Source of the DNA: Pseudorhodoplanes sinuspersici
Lineage (GTDB): Bacteria > Pseudomonadota > Alphaproteobacteria > Rhizobiales > Xanthobacteraceae
Length of the DNA stretch: 64,000 nucleotides
Reading direction: 5' to 3'
NCBI RefSeq assembly: GCF_002119765.1
Contig: NZ_CP021112.1
Location: 434,001-498,000 of the forward strand
The translations under genes were made by a program, and so were the position numbers. The notes beneath the pieces were generated by a model. That model had not been told where the DNA came from and ran no database searches. It worked only from the letters and a program-made list of their open reading frames with translations. How positions within the stretch are numbered: position 1 is the stretch's first letter; each line of letters opens with the position of its first letter. Below are positions 44,198-52,659 of this stretch, in pieces.

Positions 44198-44526
44198 AGC
44201 AGCGCTCCGCCGCCGAAGCTGAAGAAGCTGAGGAAGAACGAGCTGGCCGCAAACGCGATCGACAGCCCGAACACGATCTGAACGAGACGCCGGAAGCCGC
44301 CGCTGGTGTCGCCAAAGGCAAGGGTCAGGCCGGTGACGATGATGATGATCACCGCGATGATCTTGGCCACCGGCCCTTCGATCGACTCCAGGATGCGCTG
44401 GAGCGGCGCTTCCCAGGGCATCGAGGAGCCAGCTGCGCTGGCAGGCGACGCTGACAATGCGGCGACAGTGATGATGGCGATGAACAAGGCGGCGTGCATG
44501 CGCAGGCCGCGCGCGAGTGCGGTCAT
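44194..44526 (-). CDS. trbC: Conjugal transfer protein TrbC (VirB2-like pilin)
   Basis: A 110-residue prepilin with signal segment (AALFIAIITVAALSASPASA), mature start GSSMPWEAPLQRILESIEGP and two hydrophobic helices around TGLTLAFGDTSGGFR, as in TrbC/VirB2 major pilins. It overlaps trbB by four bases. Confidence 0.94.
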   Translation of the reverse strand: MTALARGLRMHAALFIAIITVAALSASPASAAGSSMPWEAPLQRILESIEGPVAKIIAVIIIIVTGLTLAFGDTSGGFRRLVQIVFGLSIAFAASSFFLSFFSFGGGALL

Positions 44527-45521
44527 GGCTGGTCTCCGTTGGATGAAAGATGGCCGCCCGCCTCAGGCGGAAGGACGAGATAGTCGCCGCTCGCCGGATT
44601 GAGCCCCGCGACGAAGGAAAGCTCAGCCAGGCGGCGCTGCGAGCCGCGGCCGGCGAGTACGGCGATGATGTCGATCGTCTCCGCGATCAGGGCGCGCGGA
44701 ACGGTGATGACGGCTTCCTGGATGAGTTGCTCGAGACGGCGCAAGGCGCCGAGTGCCGTCCCGGCATGGATCGTGCCGATACCGCCCGGGTGCCCCGTGC
44801 CCCAGGCTTTGAGAAGATCGAGGGCTTCAGCACCGCGCACCTCGCCAATCGGGATGCGGTCAGGGCGCAGGCGCAACGACGAGCGCACGAGATCTGAGAG
44901 TGTGGCAACGCCATCCTTAGTGCGTAGCGCCACGAGATTGCGGGCCTGGCATTGCAGTTCACGCGTGTCCTCGATCAGAACGACGCGGTCGTCAGACTTG
45001 GCGACTTCCGCGAGAAGCGCATTGGTCAGCGTGGTCTTGCCTGTCGAGGTTCCGCCGGCGACCAGGATGTTGCGCCGCTCGGCGACAGCCTTGCGCAGAA
45101 TCTCCGCTTGCGCCGCCGTCATGATGCCGGCCGCGGCATAGTCGTCGAGCGTGAACACAGCGACCGCCGGCTTGCGGATCGAGAACGCCGCCGTGGACAC
45201 GACCGGCGGCAGAAGTCCCTCGAACCTCTCCCCCGTTCCAGGCAACTCGGCGGAGACGCGTGGTGCGCCGGGGTGAACTTCGGCACCGACGTGATGCGCG
45301 ACCAGCCGGATGATCCGCTCGCCGTCAGCCGGTAGCAGCGTCGCGCCGGTATCGGACAAACCCTCGGAGAGACGGTCGATCCAGAGCCGACCATCGGGGT
45401 TCAGCATCACCTCGACGACAGCGGGATCTTCGAGGAAGGTGGTGATGTCCGGCCCGAGGGCGGTGCGCAGCATGCGGGCACCGCGCGTGACCGCTTCTGC
45501 CTTGGGAGTCGCGTTCCCCAT
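44523..45521 (-). CDS. trbB: Conjugal transfer ATPase TrbB (VirB11-like)
   Basis: A 332-residue hexameric ATPase. Walker A GGTSTGKT lies at 156-163; RVVLIEDTRELQC and PDRIPIGEVRGAEALDLLKA (Asp and Walker B boxes) follow, then GHPGGIGTIHAGTA with the His box. It is the first gene of the trb operon. In related elements it is preceded by a small ribbon-helix-helix gene and traG; here those are displaced to 62.1-64 kb by cargo. The region upstream to 45777 has no gene. Confidence 0.96.
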   Translation of the reverse strand: MGNATPKAEAVTRGARMLRTALGPDITTFLEDPAVVEVMLNPDGRLWIDRLSEGLSDTGATLLPADGERIIRLVAHHVGAEVHPGAPRVSAELPGTGERFEGLLPPVVSTAAFSIRKPAVAVFTLDDYAAAGIMTAAQAEILRKAVAERRNILVAGGTSTGKTTLTNALLAEVAKSDDRVVLIEDTRELQCQARNLVALRTKDGVATLSDLVRSSLRLRPDRIPIGEVRGAEALDLLKAWGTGHPGGIGTIHAGTALGALRRLEQLIQEAVITVPRALIAETIDIIAVLAGRGSQRRLAELSFVAGLNPASGDYLVLPPEAGGHLSSNGDQP

Positions 45522-45777
45522 GTTGCCCCCGGCGCTGCGTCGGCCTGTCGAGTCGGGCCGGACATCGGGGACGAATAGAAGAGGCAGGAAAGGGAGCTGC
45601 GCAACAAGAGTCCGATGGCAGTCGTAGAGAAGCGAAAAAATACAGGAGAACGGCGGAACTCGCAGTCACCCGGTGCTATCTGGCCTGCAAGCAAGTGCCG
45701 GCCAACTGGCCGCTGTCGTTTACTTCCAGATGAGGATTGCGGCGCCATAATAGGCAATCCGCCATTACACGTTCGTC

Positions 45778-46299
45778 ATGATGAGAAGTCTGTTTCCAGA
45801 GTCGAAGTTATACAGCGAGCTGCAGAAGCAGCTTCATTGGGGCGTTCTGGCCTTGTGCATCGTGCAGTTTCCGACTGCTTAGGTGATTCAACGAACTCAC
45901 GTCGATCACGCGCAGGGCTTAAATCCGCAGCCGTTTGACCTTCTGCTTCACCAAATCCATGCTCTCTGCGGTTGGACAATTCTGGGACTTGTGGGCATTA
46001 GAATCTTGCTGCGTTGTTTTTGGGGAGCACCGGTTTTGTTGGAGACAATGCCGCTGTGGCAGCGGAAGGCGGCAACCATCAACCATGCGTTTCTCTACGG
46101 AGTGTTGATTGCCTTGCCTGCTACAGGAACGGCGGCGATGTATGTTACGCAGGCTGCGGTTCCGTTTCACCGGGCACTCGTCTATTTCGGTGTTGCGCTG
46201 GTCGCAATTCATGTTGCGGCAGCAGTGGCGCACGGTGTTGCGGGGGCCGGAATCTTCAGGCGAATGTTGCCGAATTGGCTTGCACCCAGGGATGTCTAA
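45778..46299 (+). pseudogene. Cytochrome b561-type gene split by an in-frame TAG
   Basis: From ATG 45778 the frame reads ESKLYSELQKQLHWGVLALC then IVQFPTA, a TAG at 45880-45882, and then continues without shift to 46299 with HQIHALCGWTILGLVGIRIL, FHRALVYFGVALVAIH and a C-terminal RRMLPNWLA. The first part holds helix 1 with its heme His (LHW), the second part helices 2-4 with the other His residues. A GTG at 45883 could restart translation but would lack helix 1. So this is a single nonsense mutation, a readthrough site, or an assembly error. The intact paralogue follows. Confidence 0.75.
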
Positions 46300-46343
46300 T
46301 CGAATTCGGAGAGATCGGCGGGAAGGCTTGATTTTCTGGTTGA

Positions 46344-46964
46344 GTGCTAGATGCTGAGCGCCGAATGTTGAAAGCTAGTCGACCGAACCAGGAACGCTGG
46401 AGCACGGAGATCATCGTGCTTCACTGGCTAACGGCTGTTTGCGTGATAGTTTTGGTTGTGGTCGGATGGGAACTTGGGGCTCATGCTGCGCATATTGGGC
46501 AGCGGACGATGCTATTGCAGTGGCACGCCTCACTCGGTGTCGCCTTGCTTGCGGTGCTGCTCGTCCGAATTCTCGTTCGTCTCGTCAGCAAACGCCCGTT
46601 GTCGTTCGGAGAGAGCCAGCTTCGTCACCGAAGTGCACTAGCTGTTCAGGTGGCGCTTTACCTTGCGATGATAGCGCTTGTCTTCACAGGTGTTGTCGCC
46701 GCTGCGCCACGGCCGTTCGGGCCCGCAGTCCATCTATTTGGTATTTGGCCGTTGCCCCGAATCTCGGGTCTTCCGCTGATAGTGATGCAGAATATCCGCA
46801 GCATCCACGCAGCATTGGTTTGGTTTATGATCGGACTCGTTGGAATGCACGTTATGGCGGCAGTCTATGGCACATTCGTTAGAGGAGACTGGACGCTCCT
46901 TCGCATGGTCCCATGGGGTCGGAGGCCCAGAAAGAAATCTTTAGAAATTGAGGGCGACGGCTGA
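46344..46964 (+). CDS. Cytochrome b561-type membrane protein
   Basis: A 206-residue four-helix membrane cytochrome. Heme-ligand candidates are His in EIIVLHWLTAV (helix 1), LLQWHASLGVA (helix 2), and NIRSIHAALVW and GMHVMAAVYG (helix 4). Such proteins shuttle electrons between quinol and periplasmic acceptors. A start at 46365 is also possible. It is 44 bases after the broken b561 gene and upstream of the multicopper oxidase group, to which it may deliver or from which it may accept electrons. Confidence 0.85.
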   Translation: MLDAERRMLKASRPNQERWSTEIIVLHWLTAVCVIVLVVVGWELGAHAAHIGQRTMLLQWHASLGVALLAVLLVRILVRLVSKRPLSFGESQLRHRSALAVQVALYLAMIALVFTGVVAAAPRPFGPAVHLFGIWPLPRISGLPLIVMQNIRSIHAALVWFMIGLVGMHVMAAVYGTFVRGDWTLLRMVPWGRRPRKKSLEIEGDG

Positions 46965-47181
46965 GGACGACAGCACAGACGATCTCCAATGAGCTGCGCC
47001 CCCTATCGATTCAGTTGGACGTCGGGGCCGGCGGCGAGGACTTAACTTGAGCCCCGCACCGTGATTCGTAGGACCAGCCACTTGTCGAGCCGGCCCTGCC
47101 GTCCTATTTTTTGATCCAAGTCAATACCGGAACATGCAATGCTGCCCTATATTAGCAACTAAGTGATTGCAAAGGTGATTT

Positions 47182-47583
47182 GTGCAGCACGGAGGAGCAT
47201 GGAAGCGCAGATGCGGCCCGCGTCACGTGATGGTGGGTGCACGGCGCTATTTTGTACTGATTCTGGTTTTTGCCTTTGCGTTATCCGGACTCCTTCATGT
47301 GGGCGGCAATGAGCATGCCTTCGCGTCGGCACATTTACATGAGCAAACCTCAATCAGCCATGACGCTGGCGGTGAACCCTGCGATCCTGTGCACGACGGA
47401 AAATCAAGCGGTGTTAATGATTGTAGCGTGACAAGCGTGTGCTCGCTGTGCGCGCCGATGGAATCCTCCGCCGCTTTGGCCCTGTCGAATGCCAAGCCTG
47501 CGGAAATCGAACCGATTTCTGGTCATTTCGGCAATATCCGTTCTCAACAGTTCCGCCCTCCGAGGCTCTTCCCGAACGTCTGA
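47182..47583 (+). CDS. Small Cys/His-rich exported protein (type A of three)
   Basis: A 133-residue protein with a hydrophobic export segment (YFVLILVFAFALSGLLHVGG, about 24-43), His-rich stretch (HAFASAHLHEQTSISHD), a Cys group (DCSVTSVCSLCAPME) and end RPPRLFPNV. A GTG start at 47182 has an AAAGG site; ATG 47230 is an alternative. Its layout matches proteins at 55899-56303 and 58641-59027. Metal binding is suggested by the His/Cys pattern and the copper-protein neighbours; the family is not recognised beyond possible DUF2946 likeness. Confidence 0.65.
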   Translation: MQHGGAWKRRCGPRHVMVGARRYFVLILVFAFALSGLLHVGGNEHAFASAHLHEQTSISHDAGGEPCDPVHDGKSSGVNDCSVTSVCSLCAPMESSAALALSNAKPAEIEPISGHFGNIRSQQFRPPRLFPNV

Positions 47584-47584
47584 G

Positions 47585-47610
47585 TCGACGCACCTTTCTC
47601 GGTGCGTCGA
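47585..47610. terminator. Hairpin between small exported protein and multicopper oxidase
   Basis: TCGACGCACC and GGTGCGTCGA form a 10-base-pair stem with a six-base loop, starting two bases after the stop codon of the small gene and 61 bases before the oxidase start. No T-run follows. It may attenuate read-through or stabilise the upstream message. Confidence 0.5.
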
Positions 47611-47670
47611 GCTAGTCCGATCGGCCCTTCGGGGTCGGCCTGATCTGTCACGTTCGAGAGAGCTTTCGTC

Positions 47671-49140
47671 ATGCAACATCTATCACGTCGCCAGTTTCTG
47701 GCATCCACCGCTGCTGCGGGCGTCATTGGCGCAACTCCGTCTCTGTTGATCCCCACAAGCACGGCCCAGGCAAACCCGGCCACGACGATCCGCGTCGACA
47801 CGCGGGTCATCGAAGTGAACGGGCGCCCAGCCACCGTTTTCGGCCTAACGCAGCTGGACGGTACACACGGCTTCATCACGAGGGCGGGCGAGCAATTCCG
47901 AGTCAAACTCGAGAACCGGCTCAACGAAGAGACCCTGATCCATTGGCACGGTCTTACTCCGCCCTGGCAACAAGACGGGGTGCCAAACCTGTCACAGCCT
48001 CCGCTCGGCTCTGGCGGCACCTATGACTACGACTTCCCGCTGGCGCGACCGGGAACGAACTGGATGCATTCGCACCATGGCCTTCAGGAGCAGCGCCTGA
48101 TGGCTGCGCTGCTGATCGTCCGCGATCCGGCCGAGGCCAATGCGGACGTTCAGGAAGTTATTGTGCTGCTCCACGACTTCACCTTCCGGAACCCTGACGA
48201 GATTCTGACCGAGCTTCGGGGCGGCGGGCACGGCGCCGCAGGTCGAGACACGGCCCAAGGAGGTGCTGGCCGTGGCGGGATGGACCATAGTGCGATGGGA
48301 CACGGCGCGACCGCGACACCCGGTGCCAGCGCCGTTCATCTGAACGACGTCGATTACGACGCCTTCCTTGCGAACGATCGGACTCTCGATGACCCGAACG
48401 TATTCCACGTTGAGCGTGGCGGGCGGGTACGCCTGCGCCTAATAAACGGGGCGACTGCGACCAACTTTTGGCTCGACTTGGACAGGCTGGAAGGCCGACT
48501 CGTTGCGGTCGATGGCATGCCCGTCGAGCCGCTTATCTCTCGGCGCTTTGAGTTCGCGAGCGGCCAGCGGCTCGACATTGTCCTGGATATCCCTCGCAGC
48601 GTCGGCGCTTGGCCGATCTTTGCCGTGCGCGAAGGCGAGCGGAAGCGCACCGGATTCATCCTTGCCACAAAGGACGGTTCGATCAGCAAGATTCCTGCCG
48701 AGGCCAGCGAGCCCGTCGCTCCGGTCGGCCTCGCCCTAGAAGGGCGTCTCAGAGCGTTGCGGCCTCTGGCGAATCGTCCGGTCAACCGGAGGCATACGGT
48801 CACCATCACCGAGGCTCCGGGCTACGTCTGGATGCTCAACGGCGCAGTGCATGGCGCGCACGCACCGCTGGAGGTCCGGGAGGGTGAGCGCGTCGAGGTA
48901 ACCTTTGTCGACCAGACGACGATGGCGCATCCCATGCACCTGCACGGACACCACTTCCAGGTCGTGGCCATCGACGGCAAACGACTGAGCGGCGCTTTGC
49001 GGGATACGGTCTTAGTTCCTGCGCGCGGCCGCGTGACAGTCGCCTTCGATGCGACCAATCCCGGCAAGTGGGCGCTGCATTGTCACCATTTGTATCACAT
49101 GGCGGCCGGCATGATGACGACCGTCGAGTATGCGGCCTGA
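47671..49140 (+). CDS. Multicopper oxidase with Tat signal
   Basis: A 489-residue multicopper oxidase. The Tat signal is SRRQFLASTAAAG. Copper ligands are visible in LIHWHGLTPPW, WMHSHHGLQEQ, AHPMHLHGHHFQ and WALHCHHLYHMAAGM. A Gly/Met/His-rich insert (about 190-215, GGMDHSAMGHG) may bind extra copper. Exported folded to the periplasm, it could oxidise Cu(I), Mn(II) or phenols. It is followed after 18 bases by a beta-propeller protein in the same direction. The axial Met (HMAAGM) is present. Confidence 0.92.
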   Translation: MQHLSRRQFLASTAAAGVIGATPSLLIPTSTAQANPATTIRVDTRVIEVNGRPATVFGLTQLDGTHGFITRAGEQFRVKLENRLNEETLIHWHGLTPPWQQDGVPNLSQPPLGSGGTYDYDFPLARPGTNWMHSHHGLQEQRLMAALLIVRDPAEANADVQEVIVLLHDFTFRNPDEILTELRGGGHGAAGRDTAQGGAGRGGMDHSAMGHGATATPGASAVHLNDVDYDAFLANDRTLDDPNVFHVERGGRVRLRLINGATATNFWLDLDRLEGRLVAVDGMPVEPLISRRFEFASGQRLDIVLDIPRSVGAWPIFAVREGERKRTGFILATKDGSISKIPAEASEPVAPVGLALEGRLRALRPLANRPVNRRHTVTITEAPGYVWMLNGAVHGAHAPLEVREGERVEVTFVDQTTMAHPMHLHGHHFQVVAIDGKRLSGALRDTVLVPARGRVTVAFDATNPGKWALHCHHLYHMAAGMMTTVEYAA

Positions 49141-49158
49141 GCAACGCTGGAGGCAGAA

Positions 49159-50280
49159 ATGACCAACACGCACATTGCACATTATCCCCGCATCTCGCGG
49201 CGAGCACTTTCCCTGGTTGCCAGCGAGGCAAGACACTTCGTGTTCTTGGCGTTGGCCACTGCAATTACGATGATAGTTGCCGTAGCGGTTTCCCAGGCGC
49301 AGCCACAACCAGCCGTCAACGCAAGCGGCGTCGTGTACACCGCGGACGAGCACGGCATTTCCGTCAGCGTGATCGATTTAGCGTCTGGACGAGTCAATAC
49401 GGTTTCCATTCCGATCTCGCCCCACAACGTTCAGGTTACCAAAGACGGAAAGCGACTTCTCGCCGTTGGTGATCCAGCCGCAGACGCTCACGGACATGGC
49501 GCAAGCCAAGGTGCTAAGAAAGGCAAGGGTCGGCTGCTGATCTTCGATACGGCAGCCGTTGCCAAAGGGCCTGTCGCAGAAATCGCCGTGGGCGCCCATC
49601 CGGCCCACGTCGTTACGGATCCACAAGGCCGACGCGCCTTCGTCACGAACGCCGGCGACGACACCGTGAGCGTGGTGGATCTCAATAAGCTAACCGTCAT
49701 TAAGGCGGTCAGAACCGGACGCTACCCGCACGGGCTTCGTATGAGCCCAGATGGTCGGGAGGTCTACGTCGCCAACGTCCAAGACGGTAGCCTGTCGGTC
49801 ATAAGCACCGAATCTCTCACCGAACTGGCGCGGATTCTGGTGGGCAAGACACCGGTGCAGGTTGGGTTCACGCCGAACGGCGGTCACGTCTATGTGTCCC
49901 TACGCGACGAGAATCGCGTGGCCGCAGTCGATACCACGAAGCGAACGAGGATCGGCGTGATCGAGGTTGGCCGCAATCCGATCCAGGTCCATGCCACACC
50001 GGACGGACGTTTTGTCTACGTCGCCAATCAAGGCACGGACGCCGAACCCGCCGACACCGTCTCGGTGATCGAAGTCAGCACCGGCAGCGTCATCGACACC
50101 ATCCGAACCGGCAAGGGAGCACATGGGGTCAGCGTAAGCGACGACGGCGGCTCTGTCTTCGTCAGCAATATCGTCGACGGCACGGTTTCCGTTATCGACA
50201 CGGCGACACGAAAGGTCGTGTCAACCTTTGCCGTTGGTCGAGGCCCCAACGGTATCACATATGGACCGCAAAATATGTGA
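49159..50280 (+). CDS. YVTN-family beta-propeller protein
   Basis: A 373-residue exported protein: signal helix about 28-47 ending SQAQ, then about seven repeats of the type TPDGRFVYVANQGTDAE...VSVIEVSTGSVIDTI, the YVTN/lactonase-like propeller. A short His-rich insertion (DAHGHGASQGAKKGKG) lies near residue 115. Such proteins are often encoded beside periplasmic metal or redox enzymes as scaffolds. It follows the multicopper oxidase by 18 bases and overlaps the frame of the next small gene's upstream extension. Confidence 0.9.
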   Translation: MTNTHIAHYPRISRRALSLVASEARHFVFLALATAITMIVAVAVSQAQPQPAVNASGVVYTADEHGISVSVIDLASGRVNTVSIPISPHNVQVTKDGKRLLAVGDPAADAHGHGASQGAKKGKGRLLIFDTAAVAKGPVAEIAVGAHPAHVVTDPQGRRAFVTNAGDDTVSVVDLNKLTVIKAVRTGRYPHGLRMSPDGREVYVANVQDGSLSVISTESLTELARILVGKTPVQVGFTPNGGHVYVSLRDENRVAAVDTTKRTRIGVIEVGRNPIQVHATPDGRFVYVANQGTDAEPADTVSVIEVSTGSVIDTIRTGKGAHGVSVSDDGGSVFVSNIVDGTVSVIDTATRKVVSTFAVGRGPNGITYGPQNM

Positions 50281-50321
50281 TCCGCATTGTAAGAAGAGAA
50301 GCGACGACGAGGAGGACAGAA

Positions 50322-50570
50322 ATGCCAACGAGCAAAACGTACCGTCCAAATAATTCAAAAGAGATTGAGAGGCGAGCTCCGCTGCTAGATCGCATCCTCT
50401 GGCTTTGTGTAGCCGCCGGGTTGCTCGCGGGATCGGTCGTGCTCTGGCTCTTCGGATTTACACTTTGGGCTGCAGCCGCTCTGGTCTTATTGCTCGTCTG
50501 CCCCCTCGTCATCGCGTGGATTCTCAGAATCGAGCGACAGCAGAACCCGACCCACAAGAACACGTCATAA
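50322..50570 (+). CDS. Small two-helix membrane protein
   Basis: An 82-residue protein with a charged start, two hydrophobic helices (ILWLCVAAGLLAGSVVLWLF and WAAAALVLLLVCPLVIAWIL) and a basic tail. The ATG at 50322 is chosen because GAGGAGG lies seven bases upstream; the frame opens 15 codons earlier inside the propeller gene. It is the fourth in the plus-strand oxidase unit. No family is recognised. Confidence 0.7.
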   Translation: MPTSKTYRPNNSKEIERRAPLLDRILWLCVAAGLLAGSVVLWLFGFTLWAAAALVLLLVCPLVIAWILRIERQQNPTHKNTS

Positions 50571-50648
50571 GCGGGATGCTAGATAGTATCCTTGTCAGTG
50601 ATCGTGATCGCTCGGGTACGGGAAATACGCTGGTCTTGATTGCTAGAT

Positions 50649-51614
50649 TTATGTCACTTCTTTTGACGTTGTAGCGGCGCCATTGGTCACAGTCATGCTT
50701 GGACGACATGACGGAATATGGGGCACGGCTGGATGGGCTTCCAGCCACGCCCGGAATTGCTTGAGGATGGGGTTGTCATTGTTACGGCGCCAGTAGGCGA
50801 CGAACCCGAGTCGGGTCGGCCCATTGCCGTCGCGCACTTCGCGGAAGACGACGCCCGGCCACGGTGGAAGGCAAGAGGATTCGCAGGCTAGCGTGATGCC
50901 CCGCTGACCGTCGACCGCGATGATCGTCGCGGTGTGGTGCGCCTTGACATGCTTGATGAACGGCCGATCTCCGGGCGCCGTCAGCTTGCTGAGCAAGACG
51001 TCTTTGATCTCCGGTCCCGGGTCGCGTTGGCTCATTACGAAGCGCTCGTTCTTCAGGTCAGTCCAATAGACGAAGTCGCGCTCGGTGAGTGGATGCGTCT
51101 TGGGTAATGCGACCATGATCCGTTCGGACCAAAGGCTAATGTGGGCGTAGTCGCGATAGGCGGGTTCGCCCAGGACGAGCGCGATGTCGATGGCTCCCCG
51201 ATCGAGGAGCGGAATGAGCGTAATCCGGTCATCTTCGATCACATCTAGATCGACCTGCGGGTGGTGTTGGGCGAAGCTGAAGATCGTATCGCGCAGGGGA
51301 CCCGCCAACGCGGTGTAGAAGCCGATCTGGAGCCGGCCCGCCCTTCCAGCCTTTGTGGCCTTCGCATAATTTTCCATGCTGTCGAGGTCCGCCAGCACGC
51401 GCTTCGCCACGACAAGAAAGTCCTCACCATTGGCCGTAAGCTGGGCGCCGCCAGTGGTGCGCTCAAACAGCAACATTCCAAGGCGTTCCTCAAGTTCGCG
51501 GATACGCTTGCTCAAGGTCGGCTGTGTGACGTTGAGTGCGGCCGCGGCGCGCCGAAAGCTGCGATGCTCGGCAGCCGCGGTTACGTAGCGCAAGTGAGGA
51601 ACCTCGACGCACAT
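50649..51614 (-). CDS. LysR-family regulator (copy 2 of a paralogous pair)
   Basis: A 321-residue LysR protein; helix-turn-helix at about 15-40 (SFRRAAAALNVTQPTLSKRI). It matches the LysR protein at 34617-35546 over almost its full length but has a longer, unrelated C-terminal tail (from about 300, SCRPSMTVTNGAATT). It is convergent with the oxidase/propeller unit and downstream of the cupredoxin operon on the same strand. It may control the copper genes or the transfer genes. Confidence 0.88.
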   Translation of the reverse strand: MCVEVPHLRYVTAAAEHRSFRRAAAALNVTQPTLSKRIRELEERLGMLLFERTTGGAQLTANGEDFLVVAKRVLADLDSMENYAKATKAGRAGRLQIGFYTALAGPLRDTIFSFAQHHPQVDLDVIEDDRITLIPLLDRGAIDIALVLGEPAYRDYAHISLWSERIMVALPKTHPLTERDFVYWTDLKNERFVMSQRDPGPEIKDVLLSKLTAPGDRPFIKHVKAHHTATIIAVDGQRGITLACESSCLPPWPGVVFREVRDGNGPTRLGFVAYWRRNNDNPILKQFRAWLEAHPAVPHIPSCRPSMTVTNGAATTSKEVT

Positions 51615-51846
51615 AGTTCTACCACTGCTTCTGATCGGAGAAAGTGACGGGTTGTTTTCCGTGCCGTTCTCCGACCTTTTTCGGTTCTCCCCCCAAGATG
51701 TTCGTATTCAACTCTTACCGCGAGCTACGAGCGCCTTGCTCCGCGTCCGCGTGACCGTCGAGTGTCTGTGTCATGAATTTGGAAAACGACGATCGCTTTT
51801 GCTGCTCCAACCCATGGTGACAGATGCACTGGTCACATCGCAGGAG

Positions 51847-52149
51847 CTATTTTGTCCTCTCGATGTGAGTCAATGTGATCCGACCATCCACACGCTCGGC
51901 ACGGAACTTGACCTTATCGCCGACCTTAACCGCGTTCAGCATGGCCTTGTCCTTGACACGAAACAGCATCGTCATTGCGTCCATATCTAGGGACTTGATT
52001 GGGCCATGTCTGAGCGTGATCCTTTCAGTGGGCACGTCGATCTTCGTAACCTGCCCTTCTGTAAGGTCGTGTTGGCTTGCAATTGCCGGAGCGAGCGCCG
52101 GCGCGACCAGCATGAATGTGGCGGCGGCAGCGATGAGATTTTTCCGCAT
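51847..52149 (-). CDS. CusF-like periplasmic copper-binding protein
   Basis: A 100-residue protein with signal peptide (NLIAAAATFMLVAPALAPAI) and a CusF-type small barrel: ITLRHGPIKSLDMDAMTMLF. The His and the two Met of the CusF copper site (H...MxM) are present, but the usual Trp that caps the copper is replaced by Met. It would carry Cu(I) in the periplasm to the oxidase or efflux partner. It is the last gene of a minus-strand copper operon. Confidence 0.85.
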   Translation of the reverse strand: MRKNLIAAAATFMLVAPALAPAIASQHDLTEGQVTKIDVPTERITLRHGPIKSLDMDAMTMLFRVKDKAMLNAVKVGDKVKFRAERVDGRITLTHIERTK

Positions 52150-52168
52150 GAATCTACTCCTTGAGAGT

Positions 52169-52645
52169 TCACTTCACGACTATGGTTCCGGTCATTCCAG
52201 CTTCACGGTGGCCCGGAATTAAGCAGCCGTATTCGAAAGTACCTGCCTTGGTGAATCGCCAGATGATTTCGCCTTTCTTCTTGGGCATGACCCGTCTAGC
52301 GTTCGGATCATCGTGCTCCATGTCGGGGTTCTTTTTCATCTCCTCAGCGTGTTTGATATTTTCCTCCGTCGTTGCAAGCACAAATTCGTGCTCGAGCTCG
52401 CCGTTGTTCGTAAGTACGAATCGAACCTGCTCTCCTCGTGGAATTTCAAGCCGCGAGGGGGCAAACAGCATCTTCCCATCGCCCTCGCGCATGGTAACCA
52501 TGATGGTTCGCGATGTTCGCTTGGGATTGCCGGGCTCTCCGGCTGAGAACTCCGCATGGGCATGGCCTGGATCGGCGACAGCTGGACCGCTAACGAGAAG
52601 CAGGCTCACGATGCCGAACATAAGCGGGGTCGTCATGAATTTCAT
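52169..52645 (-). CDS. Cupredoxin (blue-copper-type) protein
   Basis: A 158-residue exported cupredoxin: signal peptide to VSGPAVA, then a DPGHAHAEF lead, the core IPRGEQVRFVLTNNGELEHEF with the first His ligand, and the Cys/His/Met ligand loop FEYGCLIPGHREAGM. It could carry electrons or copper. It is placed 19 bases upstream of the CusF-like gene and 14 bases after a multicopper oxidase gene, all in one direction. Confidence 0.9.
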   Translation of the reverse strand: MKFMTTPLMFGIVSLLLVSGPAVADPGHAHAEFSAGEPGNPKRTSRTIMVTMREGDGKMLFAPSRLEIPRGEQVRFVLTNNGELEHEFVLATTEENIKHAEEMKKNPDMEHDDPNARRVMPKKKGEIIWRFTKAGTFEYGCLIPGHREAGMTGTIVVK

Positions 52646-52659
52646 CTGGGGCTCTCCGT

